From Hahnella aquatica (GTDB lineage Bacteria > Pseudomonadota > Gammaproteobacteria > Burkholderiales > Burkholderiaceae_A): a DNA stretch of 64,000 nt. A program made the position numbers and the translations under genes. The DNA lies in NCBI GenBank assembly GCA_965194505.1, contig OZ239144.1, forward strand, positions 1,116,001 to 1,180,000, given 5' to 3'. The notes below the pieces were generated by a model. It did not search any database. It had not been told where the DNA came from and saw only the letters and a program-made list of their open reading frames with translations. Shown one piece after another: positions 60,108-64,000 of the stretch (the stretch's first letter is position 1; each line of letters begins with the position of its first letter).

Positions 60108-60341
60108 ATGCCCTTTGTCTTTCGTTTCGCCCGCCCGCACTATGTGTCAGAAGCCACCAGCTTCATTGAGGGCCTCAAGCTCGAGCAGCCCGGCCTTGAG
60201 CAAAAGCAGCAGGCTGGCCGCTCCCTGCTCTGGGACAAGCCTCCAAAGTCGCCCGACCAGATTGCGCGTGAGCGTTCTGCCAGGGTGCCCCAGCAGCCCT
60301 ATGTGTACAACGGCCCAGCGCGGCCAGGCCCCAATGTCTGA
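60108..60341 (+). CDS. DUF3460 family protein
   Basis: The 77-residue soluble protein contains the DUF3460 pattern: TSFIEGLKLEQPGLEQKQQAGRSLLWDK and ARERSARVPQQPYVYNG. The family is mostly seen in Burkholderiales, here in its usual place between metG and scpA. AGGAAG lies before the ATG. Function unknown. It overlaps scpA by 8 bases. Confidence 0.92.
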   Translation: MPFVFRFARPHYVSEATSFIEGLKLEQPGLEQKQQAGRSLLWDKPPKSPDQIARERSARVPQQPYVYNGPARPGPNV

Positions 60342-61131
60342 CACCCTCACCCCGCGGCTGTATGGCGAGCCCATGGGCTCGCTGCCGCAAGACCTCTACA
60401 TCCCGCCCGATGCCCTCGAGATCATTCTCGATGCCTTCGAGGGCCCGCTCGACCTGCTGCTCTACCTCATCCGGCGCCAGAACTTCAACATCCTCGACAT
60501 TCCCATGGCCGAGGTCACGCAGCAGTACCTGCGCTACATTGATGAGGTCCGTCAGACCAACCTGGAACTCGCCGCCGAGTACCTGCTCATGGCGGCCATG
60601 CTCATCGAGATCAAATCGCGAATGCTCCTGCCCGTGCGGGTGCAGGCCGGCGATGAGGAGCCCGAGGACCCTCGGGCCGAGCTGGTTCGACGGCTCGTGG
60701 AGTACGAGCGCATGAAGATGGCCGCCCTGCAGATCGACCAGCTCCCGCAGGTGGGCCGAGACATCGCCGTGGCACAGGTCTTCCTCGAGCAGTCCATCGC
60801 GCCGCGCCTTCCGGATGTCAATGCACTCGACCTTCAAGCCGCCTGGCGTGAGATTCTGAAGAAGGCCAAGCTCGTGGCGCATCATCAGGTCTCGCGAGAG
60901 TCCCTCTCGGTGCGCGAGCACATGTCCAAGATACTGCGGCAGCTGCAGGCCGCCCAGTTCGTGGAATTCAGCGACCTCTTCATGGCAGCCCTGCGCGAGG
61001 GCGGCGGCATTCCGGTGATCGTGGTGCACTTTCTGGCGCTTCTGGAGCTGGCCCGAGAAGGCCTCGTGGACATCACGCAGGCCGCACCGTTCGCGCCCAT
61101 CTACATTCGGCTCGGCCACCAGACCCACTGA
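60334..61131 (+). CDS. scpA: Segregation and condensation protein ScpA
   Basis: The 265-residue kleisin has the ScpA N-terminal AFEGPLDLLLYLIRRQNFNILDIPMAEVTQQYLRYI, the helical ELAAEYLLMAAMLIEIKSRMLLP, and a C-terminal winged-helix that binds SMC (VVHFLALLELAREGLVDITQ). ATG 60334 is chosen because it overlaps the DUF3460 stop; the open frame before it is a shadow of that gene. ScpB and SMC are not in this window. It overlaps murB by one base. Confidence 0.93.
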   Translation: MSDTLTPRLYGEPMGSLPQDLYIPPDALEIILDAFEGPLDLLLYLIRRQNFNILDIPMAEVTQQYLRYIDEVRQTNLELAAEYLLMAAMLIEIKSRMLLPVRVQAGDEEPEDPRAELVRRLVEYERMKMAALQIDQLPQVGRDIAVAQVFLEQSIAPRLPDVNALDLQAAWREILKKAKLVAHHQVSRESLSVREHMSKILRQLQAAQFVEFSDLFMAALREGGGIPVIVVHFLALLELAREGLVDITQAAPFAPIYIRLGHQTH

Positions 61132-62174
61132 TGTCCGTTGCATTCGGGCACCTCACCAGCCTGGGGCTCCCGAGCCATGCAGACGACCTGGTCTGCCTGA
61201 CCGACTCGCTTCAACTGCCCGGCCTCTCGGCCCGGCTGGCGGATGCCCCCAGGCTCATTTTGGGCGGTGGCAGCAACCTGGTGGTGCGGGCCGATGCAAA
61301 GGCGCCGCTCAAGGCCACGGTCATTCACAACCAGTTGACCGGCATCGTTCGGCTGCCCGCGCAGGACGACCGCATCGTGATTCGCTGCGCGGCCGGCGAG
61401 GGCTGGCATCGGTTCGTGATCTGGACCCTGGCCCAAGGCCTGGGCGGCCTGGAGAATCTAAGCCTCATTCCGGGCACGGTGGGTGCGGCCCCCATTCAGA
61501 ACATTGGCGCCTATGGGGTCGAGCTGTGTGACCGCATCCTCGCCGTGCATGCCTGGGATTTTCAAGCCCATGCACACTGCGTCTTTCGTGCCGACGAATG
61601 CGGCTTTGGCTACCGACACAGCCAGTTCAAAGACCCCAGCGTGCAAGGCCCCTGGGACCACGCCCGCTACCTGATCACCGCGGTGGACTTCGGCCTGTGG
61701 CCCGCGCACAAGGCGCCCTTGGTGGTGGGCTATGCGGGCCTGGAAGGGCTCGATGCGCCCGGCCCCGAAGCCCCGATGCGCCTGGCCCACACCGTGATGG
61801 CCCTGCGGCGCCAGAAGCTGCCCGACCCGGAGCAACTGGGCAATGTGGGCAGCTTTTTTCAGAACCCTGCGGTGCCCGAGGCGGTGGCCACGGTGCTGGC
61901 CGAGCACCACCCCCGCATGCCGCAGTATGCAGGCGCGCAGGGGGTCAAGCTCTCGGCGGGCTGGCTCATCGAGGCCGCTGGCCTCAAGGGCCATCGGCAT
62001 GGCGCGGCAGGCGTGTACGACCATCACGCCCTGGTGCTGGTGAATCACGGGACGGCCACCGCGGAGGACATCATGGGCCTGGCCCGTGAAGTTCAGCAGC
62101 GGGTGTTGGAGCGCTTTGGCATTTGGCTCGAGCCCGAGCCTACGATTGTTCCGCCCGTCGAAAGACGGGCTTGA
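61131..62174 (+). CDS. murB: UDP-N-acetylenolpyruvoylglucosamine reductase MurB
   Basis: This 347-residue FAD enzyme of type I has LILGGGSNLVVR (FAD), LIPGTVGAAPIQNIGAYGVEL, GYRHSQFK (type I Tyr loop), GNVGSFFQNP with the catalytic serine, AGWLIEAAGLKG and the C-terminal EPEP glutamate. It makes UDP-MurNAc for peptidoglycan. The last 35 bases overlap the convergent yaaA gene. Confidence 0.94.
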   Translation: MSVAFGHLTSLGLPSHADDLVCLTDSLQLPGLSARLADAPRLILGGGSNLVVRADAKAPLKATVIHNQLTGIVRLPAQDDRIVIRCAAGEGWHRFVIWTLAQGLGGLENLSLIPGTVGAAPIQNIGAYGVELCDRILAVHAWDFQAHAHCVFRADECGFGYRHSQFKDPSVQGPWDHARYLITAVDFGLWPAHKAPLVVGYAGLEGLDAPGPEAPMRLAHTVMALRRQKLPDPEQLGNVGSFFQNPAVPEAVATVLAEHHPRMPQYAGAQGVKLSAGWLIEAAGLKGHRHGAAGVYDHHALVLVNHGTATAEDIMGLAREVQQRVLERFGIWLEPEPTIVPPVERRA

Positions 62175-62919
62175 GTGGAGCCGAGGCCTCGGCATCGAAG
62201 GCATAGCCCTCGGCTGCAAAGCCCAGGAGATCGTCGGGGTGTGAGACCCGCTGCTCGATGGCATAACGGGCCATGAGACCCCGGGCCCGCTTGGCATAGA
62301 AGCTGATGACCTTGTAGCGGCCCGCCTTCTCATCCTGAAAGACCGGGCTGATGATGGGCGCCGCCACCCGCTTGGCATCGACCACCTTGAAGTATTCATC
62401 GGAAGCGAGGTTCAACAGCCAGGGGGCTTCGGACTGCATGGCCTCACTCTGTGTGATGGCCGTCGTGACCTGGTCGGACCAGTACCGATAGAGGTTTGCG
62501 CCCCGTGGGTTGGCCAAGGACGTGCCCATTTCCAAGCGATACGGCTGCAGGGCATCGAGCGGACGCAGCACGCCGTAGAGGCCCGAGAGAATGATGAGGT
62601 GCGACTGCGCCCAGGCGAGCGAGGCCGCATCGAGGCTTCGCGCATCCAGGCCCTCGTAGACATCGCCATTAAAGGCGAGCACCGCGGCCCGGGTGGCATC
62701 TTTGGGGGGCTTGGTGGACCAGGCCTGATAGCGGGCCTGGTTGAGATCGGCCAGCTTGGGGCTGATGTCCATGAGGGCAGAGATCTCTGCGGAGGACTTC
62801 TGTCGCAGGATCTCGATGAGCACGGCCGCCTCGGACATGAGCGGCGGCATGAAGGCCGGCCCAACGGCCACGGGCGACTCATAGTCGAGCGTTTTGGCAG
62901 GTGAGAGCAACATCAGCAT
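62140..62919 (-). CDS. yaaA: YaaA family protein (peroxide stress, DUF328)
   Basis: The 259-residue protein starts LMLLSPAKTLDYESP and has LNQARYQAW, AFNGDVYEGLDA, ILSGLYGVLRPLDALQPYRLEMGT, YWSDQVT and FYAKRARGLMARY, all typical of YaaA. In E. coli YaaA limits intracellular iron during peroxide stress. ATG 62919 gives the usual length; an upstream in-frame ATG at 62931 is less likely. Confidence 0.94.
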   Translation of the reverse strand: MLMLLSPAKTLDYESPVAVGPAFMPPLMSEAAVLIEILRQKSSAEISALMDISPKLADLNQARYQAWSTKPPKDATRAAVLAFNGDVYEGLDARSLDAASLAWAQSHLIILSGLYGVLRPLDALQPYRLEMGTSLANPRGANLYRYWSDQVTTAITQSEAMQSEAPWLLNLASDEYFKVVDAKRVAAPIISPVFQDEKAGRYKVISFYAKRARGLMARYAIEQRVSHPDDLLGFAAEGYAFDAEASAPLKPVFRRAEQS

Positions 62920-62945
62920 GAAAAAGATCATGCCATACTGAGCAC

Positions 62946-63413
62946 ATGAAGAACTGGCATCTCACATGGCTTCTGGCCCCATTCCTGCTGCTCGTTGGCT
63001 GCGCCGGCCCGGCCGGTGTGAGCATCAAGCCCACCATCGAGGCCGTGGACATGCGGGTTGGTCAGTTCGACCGCGAGGGCGCACAGGTCACGGTAACCCT
63101 TCGTGTGTTCAACCCCAACCAGGTGAGCATTCCGCTCGAGAACCTGGCGGCCGACCTTCAAATTCAGGGCGAGACCGTGCTCAACCTCAAGGCCATGCAG
63201 CCGGTGCACCAGCTCGCTGCGCAGTCGTCGGTGAGCATTCCTCTGAGTGGCCGCGTGGAATTCAAGACCTTGCCCAGCAGCCTATCTCGGGTGGCGTTGT
63301 CGCTGGTGAGTGGACTGCTCGAGGTGCGCGTGGTGGGCACTGGCACCACCGGCAACGGCCTCATTCCCCTGCGCTATGAGAAATCAGGCCGCCTCGAAGC
63401 ACCGCGGCGCTAG
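62946..63413 (+). CDS. LEA14-like (WHy domain) lipoprotein
   Basis: The 155-residue protein has a lipobox LVGC (cysteine at residue 19) and a late-embryogenesis-abundant type 2 domain: VDMRVGQFDREGAQVTVTLRVFNPNQVSIPLENLAADLQIQG, with the NPN core of this fold, and SIPLSGRVEF. Such proteins are periplasmic stress- or envelope-related. CATACT lies 6 bases before the ATG. It is divergent from yaaA. Confidence 0.88.
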   Translation: MKNWHLTWLLAPFLLLVGCAGPAGVSIKPTIEAVDMRVGQFDREGAQVTVTLRVFNPNQVSIPLENLAADLQIQGETVLNLKAMQPVHQLAAQSSVSIPLSGRVEFKTLPSSLSRVALSLVSGLLEVRVVGTGTTGNGLIPLRYEKSGRLEAPRR

Positions 63414-63446
63414 CTGCCTAATCGGCCTTCCGGCCCCGCGCCTGCC

Positions 63447-64000
63447 CTACTGATCCACCGAGCGAATCATTCGCTCAAAAACAGGCCTTGAGGCCTCCGT
63501 GCCCATGGCGTTCCAGTCGGGGGATGGCAGCCCCGCGAAGGCCTCCCGAATGAGTCGACCCCAGGCCTGGTGAATGAGGTCGAAGTACGGGTTCTTCTCG
63601 GTGATGGACACAAACCGGCTCACCTTGAGTTCGTCGGCCCGATAGACCAAGAGGTCCAGGGGCAGGCCCACCGAGATGTTGGACTTCAGCGTCGAGTCCA
63701 TCGAGATCAGGACACACTTCATGGCGTCGTCGAGGTCGGTCTCGGGCGTGATCACCCGATCGAGAATGGGCTTGCCATACTTGGATTCCCCGATCTGCAG
63801 GTAAGGCGACTCGGCCTGGGCCTCGATGTAATTGCCCGCCGCATAGACCTGAAATAGTCGACAGGCCTCGCCGCGAATCTGCCCACCCAGAATAAAGCTG
63901 CAGTTGAACTCGATGCCGAACTCCGTGAGTGCGGCATGGTCACGCGCATGGACCTTTCGGACGGCCGCGCCCACACGGGCGGCCGCCTCGGCCATGGTGG
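63447..64000 (-). CDS. Anbu-type proteasome-like protease, N-terminus cut off
   Basis: The frame is open to the window edge, so about 184 residues of the C-terminal part are seen. FNCSFILGGQIRGEACRLFQVYAAGNYIEA, ESKYGKPILDRVITPETDLDDAMKCVLISMDSTLKSNISVGLPLDLLVYRADE and FVSITEKNPYFDLIHQAWG are typical of Anbu (ancestral beta subunit) proteins. The catalytic N-terminal threonine lies outside the window. Anbu forms cytosolic helical assemblies of unclear role. Confidence 0.9.
   Translation of the reverse strand, partial: TMAEAAARVGAAVRKVHARDHAALTEFGIEFNCSFILGGQIRGEACRLFQVYAAGNYIEAQAESPYLQIGESKYGKPILDRVITPETDLDDAMKCVLISMDSTLKSNISVGLPLDLLVYRADELKVSRFVSITEKNPYFDLIHQAWGRLIREAFAGLPSPDWNAMGTEASRPVFERMIRSVDQ

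Noticed and set aside
58332..60140. 602-codon open frame on the minus strand opposite metG
   Set aside because: It is antisense to a full, well-conserved metG and dcd; the long frame reflects GC-rich third positions, and the protein has His/Gly/Glu-rich shadow composition.

Overview
The window is GC-rich, gene-dense chromosomal DNA that reads as Betaproteobacteria, most likely Burkholderiales. Supporting signs are a DUF3460 protein next to metG and scpA, a thiD-thiC-thiO-thiS-thiG-thiE operon behind a TPP riboswitch, an N-terminally extended ThiE, a surface-adhesin E-like secreted protein, the DUF294/DUF4212/sodium:solute symporter set, and a FixJ/FixL-type pair. I see no 16S gene, so the genus is open. 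I found no prophage, insertion sequence, CRISPR array or plasmid module.

Layout. 1-8.6 kb: tRNA-Leu(TAA), a metallophosphoesterase, and a nine-gene Mrp-type Na+/H+ antiporter operon (E-F-G-[A C-terminal/B fusion]-C-D-D-small protein-D) whose third large subunit lacks the usual TM7 lysine. 8.6-13.4 kb: a CBS/DUF294 regulator facing away from an operon for a small membrane protein, a TPR protein, DUF4212 and a sodium:solute symporter; the Mrp system could supply the sodium gradient this uptake system needs. 13.5-20.1 kb: a MarR regulator, a TPP riboswitch whose terminator arm is also the Shine-Dalgarno, and the thiamin operon. 20-27 kb: DsbA/FrnE-like oxidoreductase, HNH protein, malate synthase G, a lone cyclic-nucleotide-binding-like protein, an amino acid permease and an exported methyltransferase-fold protein. 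27-28.7 kb: tRNA-Ala(CGC), a 38-residue lipoprotein, tRNA-Cys(GCA), tRNA-Gly(GCC), pgsA and gloA. 28.7-31.7 kb: aldo/keto reductase and a two-component system.

The most interesting part is 32.0-40.0 kb. Two divergent operons 17 bp apart encode, on one side, a SEDS (FtsW/RodA-like) membrane protein with a large periplasmic insertion, a divergent class B PBP-like transpeptidase and a 93-aa unknown protein; on the other, an FHA protein, a PP2C-type phosphatase and a membrane-anchored minimal kinase, followed by a bactofilin. The gene content resembles the actinobacterial fhaA-pstP-rodA-pbpA-pknA/B locus, but the proteins look strongly diverged. I propose a phospho-signalling-controlled peptidoglycan synthesis module tied to a bactofilin scaffold.

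40-64 kb: two secreted proteins, a TRAP transporter with an amidase and a 53-aa membrane protein, an RND pump with a short lipoprotein adaptor, a yejABEF-type peptide ABC transporter, then housekeeping genes: fabI, thyA-folA, dcd, metG (no C-terminal tRNA-binding domain), DUF3460, scpA, murB, yaaA, a LEA14-like lipoprotein, and an Anbu proteasome-like protease cut by the window end.

Across the window at least eight genes have a -10-like hexamer 6-9 bases before their ATG and no Shine-Dalgarno, suggesting frequent leaderless mRNAs.
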